DNA from: Neoechinorhynchus agilis
Taxonomy: Eukaryota; Acanthocephala
Length of the DNA stretch: 64,000 nucleotides
Reading direction: 5' to 3'
Assembly (NCBI GenBank): GCA_051530055.1
Contig: CM121341.1
Location: 15,996,001-16,060,000 of the forward strand
A program made the translations under genes and the position numbers. Of this stretch, positions 43,011 through 53,062 are shown piece by piece (within the stretch, counting starts at the first letter, position 1; every line of letters begins with the position of its first letter). The notes under the pieces were generated by a model. The model saw nothing but the letters and a program-made list of their open reading frames with translations. It did no database searches and had not been told where the DNA came from.

Positions 43011-43167
43011 AACTCTTTTTGTTTCCAAAACCTTTAAAAACGAAGATTTAAATTTTATTTCATCAAGCGTTGTTTTGAACAATATTCGAAAATGATTGCA
43101 GAGCTTCTTGATTGAATCTTGATGGCCAATTGCTATCCAGCATGCGAAATTAAGAACAGAATCGGGC

Positions 43168-44030
43168 AGATTATAATAATAACACGTTTATTTGTTAATT
43201 AACAAAGAATAGGACTATGTACCTTTGGGTGTTCAGATTTGATCATTAAGTGCGATTGTTTATTTTGGATTGGATTACGGGTTCGGTCTGGGGTGCCCAT
43301 CTGGGTGGGAATTGGCGGATATTGTTTGCAAGACGGAGGGAGGGGCGAGGAATGGGAGGAGGAAACGAATTGGAATTACGAGTGTTGTACTCGTGTGAGA
43401 AGGAGATAAAATGTGGATAAAAATGTGGTGGTAGGGTTGGGAGGCGTTTTGATTGTTTGATGAAAATTTTATAAAGGCATTTGGTTAGGGGAGAAAATCC
43501 ACTGTGCAAATTTTGGAGGCTCTTCTATGAAACATTTCAATGCGATAAATTTGTGATTGGGAGAAGTTGTAAAAGACGGGATAGCCGCAGGTGAGGGAGA
43601 GTCAGGTAAAGTTGTAGTAAAATTTGGAGAGATCGGGCGAAAGGACTCCTAAATGGCGGAAGCGCTTGAGGAGGTAAATTTAAAAGGTATTGCGTTTGAG
43701 GGAAAGTGTAATGTGCGAGTCCCATTTTAGATTTGATTGAAATTGGAGATTTCGAGAAATCTTTGATGTGTGTGATTTCGTTAGAGGTTATCTAGAGGGA
43801 GAGGTGGCTTAGTGATTGAGTGACGAGGGTGAGATCATCTGCGTATAAGAAAAGTTTGGAGCTGGACGAGCGAGGTTTAAGGTCGTTTAGAAAAATATTA
43901 AAAAGAAGTGGTGACAGGACGGCACCTCGAGGTACATCTTTGGTGAGGAATAGGGTGATCGAGGGTTACCTTGCGAATATCGGTAAAATTTGGTTCTAGT
44001 GGTGAGGTCAACAATGTCAATTAAAACGCA
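43168..44030 (-). mobile_element. APE-type (jockey/CR1-like) LINE, RT-to-3' end copy
   Basis: The minus strand reads VPRGAVLSPLLFNIFLNDLK then KLFLYADDLTLVTQSLSHL, the RT motifs B and C with the catalytic YADD at about 43840. A C-terminal Pro-rich segment follows (KCLYKIFIKQSKRLPTLPP, EYNTRNSNSFPPP). The 3' UTR ends CCCAAAGGTACAT...AACACGTTATTATTATAA. It is 5' truncated, with frame breaks between RT and C-terminus. It defines the family whose tails recur at 7.5, 10.4, 38.6 and 58.0 kb. Confidence 0.85.
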
Positions 44031-44129
44031 AACTAAGTATAAATATGGTGCTTATTTGTAATAAAAACTAAAGTAGACATTATAGTAGTCGAATCCTTGC
44101 ATTGTCGTTAGATACTCGGAGTGTTGCCC

Positions 44130-44775
44130 CTCATTTTTATAAATAGAGAATCGGGATCATAGCTCGACGTTTTGCTCAATGAACGCTTGGGAACATTACT
44201 AGATGACGAGACATTGCGCATCCCATTTTGCCTCAGGTTCGGATTGAATATCTGCTTCATCCCGCACCAATGTCGTTGTGGCTCACATGTAGACAAAACT
44301 GGCACACGTGTGCTCTGTCGCGGACGCTCTGCAGGGAGGCTCCCGAGACACTCGGCTCCCAGCGTCCTCGAGCCAAGCAATCTAAGACGCCTCGATGGAA
44401 AACGTCCGGACTGAATGACCGTCTTCCCCTGGAGCCACAGACGCTGTCGTATGTGGGACGCGACACGCACCGACACTTTGGCCAAGAGCAACTTCGAAGT
44501 TGCGAAAAAAGGCGCCGGCAAAGTCGCTACTGCTGCAGAACTAAGGAAAGTTGCCAAATACAGCAACTTCGCTGCAGATTTTATCTTCGCTCCGTTCAGC
44601 GTCGAAACCTATGGGTCGCTGGGGGAGACGGCCTTGGCACTGACCAATTAAATAGATCTGCGATTGGCAAGAATAACAAAGAATAACCGCGAACCGATGT
44701 TTTTGCGTCAAAACATCAGCCTTGCCGTGCAGCGGGAAAACACCCCGAGCTTCCGTATGGCGGCCGTGGTGTGAG
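44130..44775 (+). mobile_element. RLE LINE of a distinct subfamily, C-terminal part
   Basis: Zinc-knuckle (HQCRCGSHVDKTGT), KRPD, TVFPWSHRRCRMWDAT, DTLAKSNFEVAKKGAGKVAT, FAPFSVETYGSLGE and FLRQNISLAVQRE are readable across two frames. Sequence distance from the 50 and 63 kb copies shows another subfamily. Tail AGAATAAATGTGTTTTATTC follows. Confidence 0.8.
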
Positions 44776-45059
44776 CGAATTAAGTGTTTTGTGGTTATAA
44801 AACTTGTAGAATAAATGTGTTTTATTCATCACTTATTCAGCGAAGTGTGCAATGAACACAAGTTCAATAAATTCAAAATGCTTTATTGAGTTTCGCATTT
44901 TGTCATGTGATTGTTTCAATCATAGCATTTATGTAAGAAGGCGATTTAATGAAACGCCAAAAAACGATACGTGATTGTAAAATCTTTAAGATACTGGCCA
45001 ATGAGAAGGAAAGCAGCGGTGTAAGATCCATTCCGTTATTCCACGATTTTAAGAAAGAA
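44776..45059. other. Intergenic DNA
   Basis: Nothing recognised. Confidence 0.35.
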
Positions 45060-45300
45060 CAGGAATTGTGAGAGTATGTTCAGCAAGTGGAGGAGTATTT
45101 GGAATCCAATGGGATCAACGACGATAAAACTAAAAAAATCGAGTATATTAGAGTGGATAGGTGCTGAGGCTTTTAAAATAATAAAGAAACTAACAGCAGC
45201 CTAGGACATGTCAACGTTATTATTCAAGGAAATATTGCTTATCGTTCCTGGCTGCGCTTTCAACTCTGGCTCACAACTTCTTCAAGTCGTGTAAAACTCG
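45060..45300 (+). mobile_element. LTR retroelement fossil, gag-like fragment
   Basis: A stretch resembling the Ty3/mdg4-type gag of many invertebrate elements (VEEYLESNGINDD, then an IGAEAFKIIKKLTA-like segment). Broken, short, old. No LTRs seen around it. It is on the strand opposite to the integrase fossil at 39.8 kb and need not belong to the same insertion. Confidence 0.55.
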
Positions 45301-46139
45301 TCTGGTTATTGTCCCTCCTTGCTATCTAATGTTAGCAAAACAAAAATAGGTGCAGAAACGTTCTACCAGAATCATCAAAGTCACAAAGGATGATTGCGAT
45401 CTCCTGTTGCACAATCAATTTTATCGTATTTATCTAAATCATACGGAAACTCAAATGGTTCAGTTTAGCTAAGCCATTCTTTAAACAACCAAAAGCTATC
45501 TTATGATAAAATAGCTCTTCTCACACTTCGGTATCCATTTTATGCCAGAAAATATTATTTTAAAGATCTTTAGTTAGTCATTATAATTCACCAATTAATA
45601 GATTTGCTTTGTTGCATTACATTTCAACATACTTCATATTTTGGAAATACCATCTAATGCTACAATCACAAGCGTCGCGATAAGCGCGCACTTTCTAAAA
45701 CATTAGTATTTTCCCAAACTTATGAAATTTTGAAATTAAAATGCCAAAAGTAGTATTCTACGGTTAACTTCGATTATTTTTTATATGAAATATGTTTTTT
45801 TGCAAAAGATGAGATGGTAAAACTGTAGTTTAACTTCAATATGTCCTTTTAATGCATAAAAAAATTTTCTCGTCATATTTCGTCAAATTTCGTCAAATTT
45901 CGCATTTGATCTTTTACAAGTATTTAATAGCTTCAACATTGTCCGCAACTTGCTCGCCTATGTAAGAATTAATAACTTTGGTTAAGTCTCAATGATGCAA
46001 ATAAACATTTTAAATTTAGATGTCATAATTTCTTCCATTCTTATCATTCGGACCAACTGGGCATCCACTTACCCAAGCAAAGAGAAAATGCTCGAGTCAT
46101 TGGCACCGCAATCATATCCTGTCAAAAGAGGTTATACGG
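45301..46139. other. Intergenic DNA
   Basis: AT-rich. The only structure is an 11-bp TTTCGTCAAAT unit repeated about three times at 45872-45905. Confidence 0.4.
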
Positions 46140-46712
46140 CTATCCATCATGCAGTGCAAGAATGAAACTTTCGAGTACACCGAAACGTAGGCATTGAGCA
46201 TTGACAACCATTTGAATAGAGCTCATTCTTCGGTTCCCAGCATATTTAGATGAGTTGAACCTTCAAAACGGCAGAAATTTGCATTTTTTACTTGTAGAAA
46301 TTCAAAGGATGAATCTTTTGACATTCATTGTTCGGGTTCAATTGTTTCCACGTGTATTTAAGTAAACTACATGCAAAGTGCGAAAACTAAAAAGAACAAC
46401 TATCAAGCGAGATTTCAAATATGGACAAGATGACGATTCTTTGGATTGTACTCCTTGTGCTCCTAGGACCAAATTTCATCTTTGTGTTAATCGGGAAGCT
46501 AATTTACAAATTTATTATGTCCAGGAAACTCGGCGGAGGTACAACTATGTCTCCTGAAGAAGGCAAAGAAGAAAGCCCAAACAAGTAGAGTAAATTCAAG
46601 AACTCACAATTGAGAGCTGGTATTCTCGAACAAACTTATTTCACGATTAAATCGATAAATATAAGTGTGTCCGCGGGGATTGGATTTTGATAGAGAACTT
46701 CGTTTCGTTAGC
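46140..46712 (+). repeat. Direct segmental duplication, copy 2
   Basis: It matches 38785-39487. The shared promoter-side block starts ATGCAGTGCAAGAATGAAAC and the shared 3' block ends around ATAGAGAACTTCGTTTCGTT. Confidence 0.85.
46421..46588 (+). CDS. 55-aa single-pass basic protein (GP-motif family)
   Basis: ORF: short N-terminus, then LWIVLLVLLGPNFIFVLIG, KLIYKFIMSRKLGGG, and a Glu/Ser-rich tail. It equals the second half of the 104-aa paralogue at 39.05 kb, with the first hydrophobic unit and Lys linker missing. One transmembrane helix with Gly-Pro in the middle is likely. It is below usual ORF length cut-offs but supported by duplication and by coding-type substitutions (GPNFIFV against GPNYIFV). 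Confidence 0.6.
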   Translation: MDKMTILWIVLLVLLGPNFIFVLIGKLIYKFIMSRKLGGGTTMSPEEGKEESPNK

Positions 46713-46730
46713 AGCACATTAAAAGAAGGG

Positions 46731-46834
46731 TACTTAGGTATTATATCGACCACACCTAATTTTCTTTTCGTGTTTATAGTTGCATTTGTGCATTCGTTCG
46801 CAAGTGTGGTCGATATAATTAATACCTAAGTACC
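46731..46834. repeat. Imperfect foldback, about 30-bp arms
   Basis: Arms GGTACTTAGGTATTATATCG / CGATATAATTAATACCTAAG extend to CCACAC/GTGTGG, with a loop of about 45 nt. It lies immediately downstream of the duplicated block and could be a small MITE-like element. Confidence 0.75.
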
Positions 46835-47235
46835 AAAAGAATTAAATCGACTGCTTTTAGTCTTAGGATCCGTTATAATAGACTTTTTGAAATGAACTAA
46901 AGATAAAGGATAAGACTATTGGAATGGTATTCATAGTCGTCTTAATCCAGTTGAGGATCTTTTCGTGTGGACTGAAATTCAGGTTGCGTACAGCATAAGC
47001 TTTTACGTAATAATTAAGTTAGTTCAATTGGCTGCTTAAAACACTTCGTATAATGATTAATTACATTCGATCGATAGTGGTATGATTTGGGTGATCGATT
47101 CTGTATAATAATACACATTCATGAATGGCCTATATAAGTCCACTGCACACGGTCCCGTTAGATAATAACTTGTTTATTCAAACAAAGTGAAATATCCGCA
47201 AAGGACTATAATAAGTGTTGAAAAGATAATTCATT
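46835..47235. other. Intergenic DNA with an orphan TATA box
   Basis: TATATAAG at 47131-47138 in a CCTATATAAGTCC context resembles the TATA boxes of the accessory genes, but no ORF follows within 300 nt. Possibly the promoter of a lost or non-coding gene. Confidence 0.35.
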
Positions 47236-47291
47236 GTTATTTGTTGATAGGAGAGAAATGAATTCATTTATCTCTCCTATCAACAAATAAC
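47236..47291. repeat. 56-nt near-perfect palindrome with 12-bp flanking direct repeats
   Basis: GTTATTTGTTGATAGGAGAG and its complement flank a self-complementary AATGAATTCATT centre. CTATAATAAGTG occurs on each side, at 47206-47217 and 47291-47302. The flanking repeats suggest insertion or slippage; the palindrome could extrude a cruciform. Confidence 0.85.
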
Positions 47292-47302
47292 TATAATAAG
47301 TG

Positions 47303-48050
47303 ACATAGCGACTTTTGTTTTTCATGTGACATTAAGGGTCATCGATGATGGAAGTGGGGCGAGTATAACTAAACAAGTCCTTGAAATTATCATTCTTTTA
47401 GTTCGATCGTTTTCCTTAATCTTCGAATAGACATAATGAAAGCGTTTGTATTCGTACAACTAATATATTTATAAGACATTTTCAGTAGTATTTCCCGATA
47501 CGTTGGTACGCGCACAAGCACCAATATACAAAGGACTTAAGCTCTAAAATAATTTTCAAATGTTGTTTTTATATAATCGTAGATCATGTAATTCTCCAAT
47601 ATGCTGCTGGCTTTCAAAAGCAGTCGAAAGGGAAAAACAAGTACACTCGTTCACTTATCGAACATAACAAGCCGCAGATTACAAAAGCGATAAGTAATAA
47701 TATTTAGTTGCCTTTCTCACATTTTCCCAATTCCTAACTACTCGTAATTTTCATTTAATAAAAAACCGAAAGAGGCTATTACTTTTGTATCAAAACATTT
47801 TAAACTCCATATTCAGAATGAATTGAGTTCATTAATTTATAATTTTGCATGAATTTACGTGCCTCAAATTATTCGTCTTATCTCCATCGAAGAATATCCC
47901 TACGTGTTTATGCACGAAGTGAATGCGTTATGTTCTGCGCTTTTTCGCTTGTCATCTTAACAATAAGCTAGATGCTCAGCATTCATTTTGCCAGAATTTT
48001 TTCTGTGATTTACAATTTTTAATCTGCTCACTTTTTGATAATTATTTTTG
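47303..48050. other. Intergenic DNA
   Basis: Nothing recognised apart from the upstream region of the secreted-protein gene. Confidence 0.35.
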
Positions 48051-48511
48051 ATGCAAACTTTTATAAAACTTCTAATCCCGTTTTTTATTGTGACCTGCGC
48101 GATATGCGCCTCGCAAATAGAGCAACAAAGTTTCCGGCGCAGATTAAATGCAATAGCAAGAGACTCAAAACGAGACGTAAATCAAGAAGTTCAGAGTTTG
48201 TGGGAACATTATAAAGAGGCATTCGGTGAGTCTTCAAAAAAATAGTATTCCTAATATAATTCGGCTTATAGGAAAAATTGGATACACAGCTCAAGAGGAA
48301 GGACAGCGATTCGGATTGTTCTTTAAAAACGTGGTTAAGGCAGTAGATCAACGCAGAAGACAATTGAAAATTAAGAGTGGTATAGCAAGGACTCTTGGTC
48401 TTGACAGAATGGCGGAATGGGTAAGTCAGTTCGAACGATCGTTATTCCTTCTATTTCGAATTAAAGACTGAAGAAAGAGCAAGGAAGTTTAAAGAAGCAG
48501 TTGTAGAATGA
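48051..48511 (+). CDS. Small secreted helical protein, paralogue of the 51.75 kb gene
   Basis: Three exons, 48051-48225, 48272-48420 and 48467-48511, with introns of 46 nt each (phases 1 and 0), give 122 aa. Residues 1-20 (MQTFIKLLIPFFIVTCAICA) are a signal peptide. The mature chain is rich in charged helices: SLWEHYKEAF, then GQRFGLFFKNVVKAVDQRRR, and a final EERARKFKEAV. AATAAA follows at about 48566. The start was taken at the first ATG. Skipping the second splice would give a different tail (VSQFERSLFLLF), so the third exon is less certain. Paralogy with conserved intron positions supports a real gene. Function unknown; an extracellular helical-bundle or effector-like role is only a guess. 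Confidence 0.7.
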
Positions 48512-48734
48512 TAATACGGCGGTGTTCCCTAGACGCGTACTGTTTCTAGCCGTTATATCTTAAAAATAAAGTTAAAACAAGTAATCAGAGCTTGAATTTT
48601 AAAAAATGGTAATTAAATATTCCAAACATCATTTATTTTCATATTTAACGAGCAAAATGTCGTCTTTACGGTCTTACCGTGAAGCACTATAAATTTATGG
48701 TTACAGCAGCTCGATAAAATAAACATTATCCGCA

Positions 48735-48850
48735 TGTTGATATGTGAAGCACCGGGGTATATGATTAGAAGTAACCTCGTTAGCAAACTGATGATGAACC
48801 CGACGAGGCTCGAAACGCTTAAAGAAATAATTTTATGAGTCAAGACCTAA
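48735..48850 (+). mobile_element. PLE terminal unit with hammerhead-like motif
   Basis: GATATGTGAAGCACCGGGGT and ATATGATTAGA precede CTGATGATGAACCCGACGAG and GCTCGAAACG (48788-48817). The same unit, in either orientation, recurs at 54.97-55.20 and 60.37-60.48 kb. There is no ORF: a solo terminal repeat or a non-autonomous derivative. Confidence 0.65.
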
Positions 48851-49920
48851 ACAACACTTCTAAACGTTATCCGATTATTTGGGGGCTCGTCGGTTGTTAT
48901 TGATAGACATGTCGTGATAATTCAATCAGATGCATACAAACCTTAAAGGCGAGGTGGTCGTGAAGCAATGCTGATATTTGCAATATTATTTTGTTAAGAA
49001 AACTGCCACCTTTTTACTTATGGAGGGATAAATCTTAAATAAATAAATCAAAGTGGAACTGACAGTATAAATACTGGATTATTCATCATTTAAAATGTAC
49101 AAATTTATCTGCAATGATAACTTGGTCCATTTCTCAAACCTTTGCACGTAAAAGTCCTTTAGTTCACCGGTCCAGGTACAAGGTAATGAGTCCAAATGCT
49201 TCATAAAGAACTGACAGTGCCCTATTTTGATTGCAATTTATTTTTTATTAACCATTTTGGATGCTATCACTCCGTAAATTATATGCAATAAGCATTGCCA
49301 CTATTATGAAATATAATGTTCAATAAAAAATTAAACAGTGAAAGATTCCATTAACAGTGTTAGTATTTTTAGAAGAGATTTGAGGAGACAAGTTAAACAA
49401 GGGTTCCGTAGGTAATTTATCTGCTCCTCGTATTTTGAAATGTCTTGACCAAAGGAAAATTTCGAAATTCCACCAAAAACGGATGAAAGCACCTTAAAAT
49501 ATTATTGAATAAGAAAGGCAAACATTTTTGGGAATGAAAATTAAGAACGAAGGAAATGACATGATCAACTTTTTTGACACACCTTATGAAATTTGAAAAG
49601 AAAAGCAATCTTATCAGTAAGTAATTCTAATTTTTTGAATTCTTATGCTTTGAATACGATCCCCCAAATCGCGAATGACAGCTGAACACGGCAATAACAG
49701 CAGAGTTACCTTGAGATAGATTTTAATATTCATCAAAGTATGTTATAAATAAGTACTTCGTAGCATTTGTTCATTTTCTACTTCGTTTTAGAGTCGCAAT
49801 AACCAAGAAGGCGAGCTTTAAGACTTATTCACAGTCATGGCATTTGAATATGCAATTTTCGATCACATTTTGCAATTTATCAACTTTATTTTTTTCCGCC
49901 ATATAAAAACAACTGAACAA
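48851..49920. other. Intergenic DNA
   Basis: AT-rich, no feature recognised. Confidence 0.35.
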
Positions 49921-49924
49921 TCAA

Positions 49925-51187
49925 CGATTGTCGAATTTCGGCGAATCTAAGCGTTCTATCAAACAATCTCTTTGAAGCACACTCACCACATCCCGCCAAA
50001 TTCCAGCTTTTGTCTTTCTTCGACCTTCGCCATCACGCTGGCGGCATTGCCTCGTTGTACTGCCAGCGAGATATTTTGTCGAAGGAATACGCCTGCTCTT
50101 GAGTCTCCGGTTGCCTCTCTCAATTTCTTCGAGAGATCCTCGAGTAGAGAGAGTGCCGAGCTGCCGAGCGCTCCATACGTCTCTACCCCAAAGGGGACAA
50201 AATAGTGAGCCCTCGATAAGTGAAGATATTTCCGTTTTTTCCTCCCTTCCGCTGCACTGGCGGCACCACCGGCGATTTCGAGGGAGTAGGGGATGTTGCT
50301 GGCTGCGAGAGTGTCCACACACGTGGCGTCCCCGAGAAGGTATTTGCCCTCCCGCCACGGGAAGACCGAAATCCCATCGGGCCTACGGTCGTCTAGTCGA
50401 CAAAGGTGGGCGGGTTCCAGGATGTTCGGGAAGTTCGCCGTTCTCAACGCCCGAGAAATTGCGTTATTGATTTCAGAATGGCGTGAGAACCTTCCTCCTG
50501 ACCTTCTGCAGACGGAACCGTGTCGCCCGAAAGCATCAACCAAAGACCCACATCGACAGCGATGGGGCGTGCATATCGGGAGACCAAGTCTTAAGGATAC
50601 TGCGATCCTCGTTACCTTATCAGTAATAAGAGTTCCCACCGATGCCAGAGGAACAGCCTCCAACCACGCCCCAGATTCTCGTGTTGAAACTGCCAACAGT
50701 CTAGCTCGGACGACCCCATCGCGAGAACCGGAAAGTAGAGAGCTGTGAGCTCTCGCGACAAGAGGTCCGTCCCAGATCGACTGTCTGAGGTCATTCACGG
50801 GAACATGGTTAGCGCCTGTCTGCTGGCACCATTCCTCAACCGCCACCACGAAATCCCGGTCAAGACAGAACTTTTCCTTCAAAATTTTCTTCGATACTGG
50901 TAGGCTCCCCTAAAACGATCCAAGAAAGGCCGGCAAAGCAAGGTCCACTAGTGCCGAATCCCGAATCCCCCAGATGACACAGGCAAAGAAGCTTGTCGCC
51001 ACGCCTCATCTGAAAGCTGGACATTTAAAGTACGCTCGAGACAAGCCCTCACCTTGCCGTCGAACTTAGCCAAACCTTCCTTATGTTTGAAAAATGTTGC
51101 TGTGCGAACCTTGTGCAATAATTTGGGAATGAAGAGCGCGTTCTTTATGAGAAACAAGGCTTCATTAGCCGAGAGAGCGCACACCCA
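49925..51187 (-). mobile_element. RLE LINE, 5'-truncated young copy
   Basis: The minus strand runs from the RT thumb (ALSANEALFLIKNALFIPKL) through SWRQ-type linker, KEKFCLDRDFVVAVEEWCQQ, zinc-knuckle, RPDGISVFPW, DATCVDTLAASN and AVQRGNAASVM to a stop near 49983. Most of it (50882-49983) is one frame of 299 codons. 3' UTR GTGAGTGTGCTTCAAAGAGA. One frame break near 50.9 kb separates the two parts. It is very similar to the 18.97 and 61.9 kb copies, hence recent. Confidence 0.9.
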
Positions 51188-51750
51188 ATACAATCTAAAT
51201 CGATTTTCAACATGTCTTGATTAGAATTTACATTCCTCTCGTCTCGACATGGGCATGACAATCGCAACTGAATTTAGCGTGGACGCATCAGAAATGCACT
51301 TAGTCTGTGCATGATGCCATCAGACAGTGGGAAGTTATTCAGTGATAGGGTACGAGCCTTTTTCCTCAAAAATACTAAATCTCCTCGTCCAGCAGACTAA
51401 ATTTGCAATCTGTACGTTTTTAAGAATGCACCTTATACCGATTTTTTCTTAACTTTTTGGATAACCTTACTTGAGACATCACATTTTTGCACCTATTTTA
51501 AACCGACAATAGGTCGAACGAATAAAGCACTAATTTTTGGTTCCACTGTCAATCACTTGAAAATCTTTTCATGTTTATGCACAAGTATTACGATGTATAC
51601 ACATAAACATTCGGATGTGAGTTTCGGCAACACTGCTGCGTCTGCGATTATCATATTAACGAGACAGCAAAAAAATTAAAAAGTTTGTTTCCGTAGTTGT
51701 GTTTGCATTTCATGATTCTACGTTTAACAACTCACGATTGTTTTTTTTTG
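51188..51750. other. Intergenic DNA
   Basis: Nothing recognised. Confidence 0.35.
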
Positions 51751-52139
51751 ATGCGAGCACCATTTGTGTGTGTCATAACATTGCTGCTGGTGATTTCTAC
51801 TGTGAGCTGGACATGGTATGAAGACCGAGAGTCAAGAACAACTCTAAAGGAATCGGATTACGAAGTAAAGAGAGAATTTACGAATTTGTGGGATAGTTGT
51901 AAAAAGGCATTTCGTATGCCATTGATTTTTGCTTAGAATATTCGTTCGCCAATATCTTAGGAGCATTGGGAAATTCGATCACAAGTGAAGGAAAAAAATT
52001 GGGCACGTTTCTAAAGAACTCTTTCAAACGCGTAGACATTGATAGAAGGAGATTCATTGATCCGTTTTATGTAAGTCATCTTCGAATATTTCAAGTGATC
52101 AATTAATGTATTCAGTACGATGATGGTGAGAGAATTTGA
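51751..52139 (+). CDS. Small secreted helical protein, paralogue of the 48.05 kb gene
   Basis: Three exons, 51751-51913, 51961-52070 and 52116-52139, with 47- and 45-nt introns, give 98 aa. The start MRAPFVCVITLLLVISTVSW gives a clean signal peptide and is preferred over two in-frame upstream ATGs. The mature part aligns with the 48.05 kb protein: LWDSCKKAF against LWEHYKEAF at the first joint, then GKKLGTFLKNSFKRVDIDRR against GQRFGLFFKNVVKAVDQRRR. Intron phases (1, 0) are the same in both. The C-terminal exon is short and different (YDDGERI). AATAAA at about 52164. Confidence 0.7.
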
Positions 52140-52384
52140 AGAAAATTTGTGTCGTTTAGAAAATAAATCAACACACATTTTGATTATTTTACCGGTCGGT
52201 AGTTTTAAGACTGAAACCTAGCCAGAATTTTTAGAGGCCTCTAAATGAATTCTGTAGGACTGAGAAGAAAAATCGTTCTTGAACCCCTGGTTGCTGTGTG
52301 ATACGAGAAAATTGAAAAATTATTTTGCGCAAGCTGTGCGAGTTTATTTTCTTAAAAACTTTGTATTTCAGCTACATAAGTGGT

Positions 52385-53062
52385 TTAATCAGATTGATCT
52401 AGGTATTCCCGAACATTTGCTTTTTGACGATTGACAACTTTCTTCAATAAACAATCAACTACTTTACGAACTCCGTGATCTATTGCTTTCTGCCCCATAA
52501 GTTCCTCATTTAAGATTGCTCTCCAAACATCGATATCTACTTTACTTAGAACAGGATTAACTATGTGATTACAGTGCGCCAAAATATAATATTCTATTGC
52601 CTTCATCTCAGCGAACATTGCATTTCGCTTTTCATTAGGGTTCAAGAGTTTGAATTTCTTGTCCCTTAAGCAGGGCATCTCGAAATCTGCCTCGTATAAT
52701 CGGTATGTTCCTCGTTGCTCGTCGTAAACCAACACAATTTCAATGACTTTGGGGAAATAACTTCTCAAAGAAGGCAATTTGTTGTGATCTAATAAGAACC
52801 ACCATGGGTTAATAACAAGGGTGTTGTTTCTCTGTAATACCGCATCGATTCGGAATGGCTTTGTAACGGACGATGGCTTTACCTTATCGCACTTTGCTCT
52901 CCAAATCTCGACTGCTCTACCTGTCAAAAGCGAATCGAAATTGAAAACAAAGTATGTGTCATTCGATTGATGCGGAATTATGACCAACCGGGGATCCAAT
53001 ATCTCCATAACGAACCTCAGGGTTTCAAGTGGAATTTGCTTAAGGGATTCACCATTGGCCAT
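52385..53062 (-). CDS. Orphan 225-aa protein
   Basis: A single ORF of 225 codons from ATG to TGA in AT-rich DNA, too long to be chance here. Predicted soluble and mixed alpha/beta: LKQIPLETLRFVMEILDP at the start, an aromatic NPWWFLLDHNKLPSL, a beta-rich EIVLVYDEQRGTYRLYEADF, and helical KAIDHGVRKVVDCLLKKVV near the end. No signal peptide or transmembrane helix. No family is recognised. The N-terminus faintly recalls an F-box, but the pattern is not convincing. Confidence 0.6.
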   Translation of the reverse strand: MANGESLKQIPLETLRFVMEILDPRLVIIPHQSNDTYFVFNFDSLLTGRAVEIWRAKCDKVKPSSVTKPFRIDAVLQRNNTLVINPWWFLLDHNKLPSLRSYFPKVIEIVLVYDEQRGTYRLYEADFEMPCLRDKKFKLLNPNEKRNAMFAEMKAIEYYILAHCNHIVNPVLSKVDIDVWRAILNEELMGQKAIDHGVRKVVDCLLKKVVNRQKANVREYLDQSD

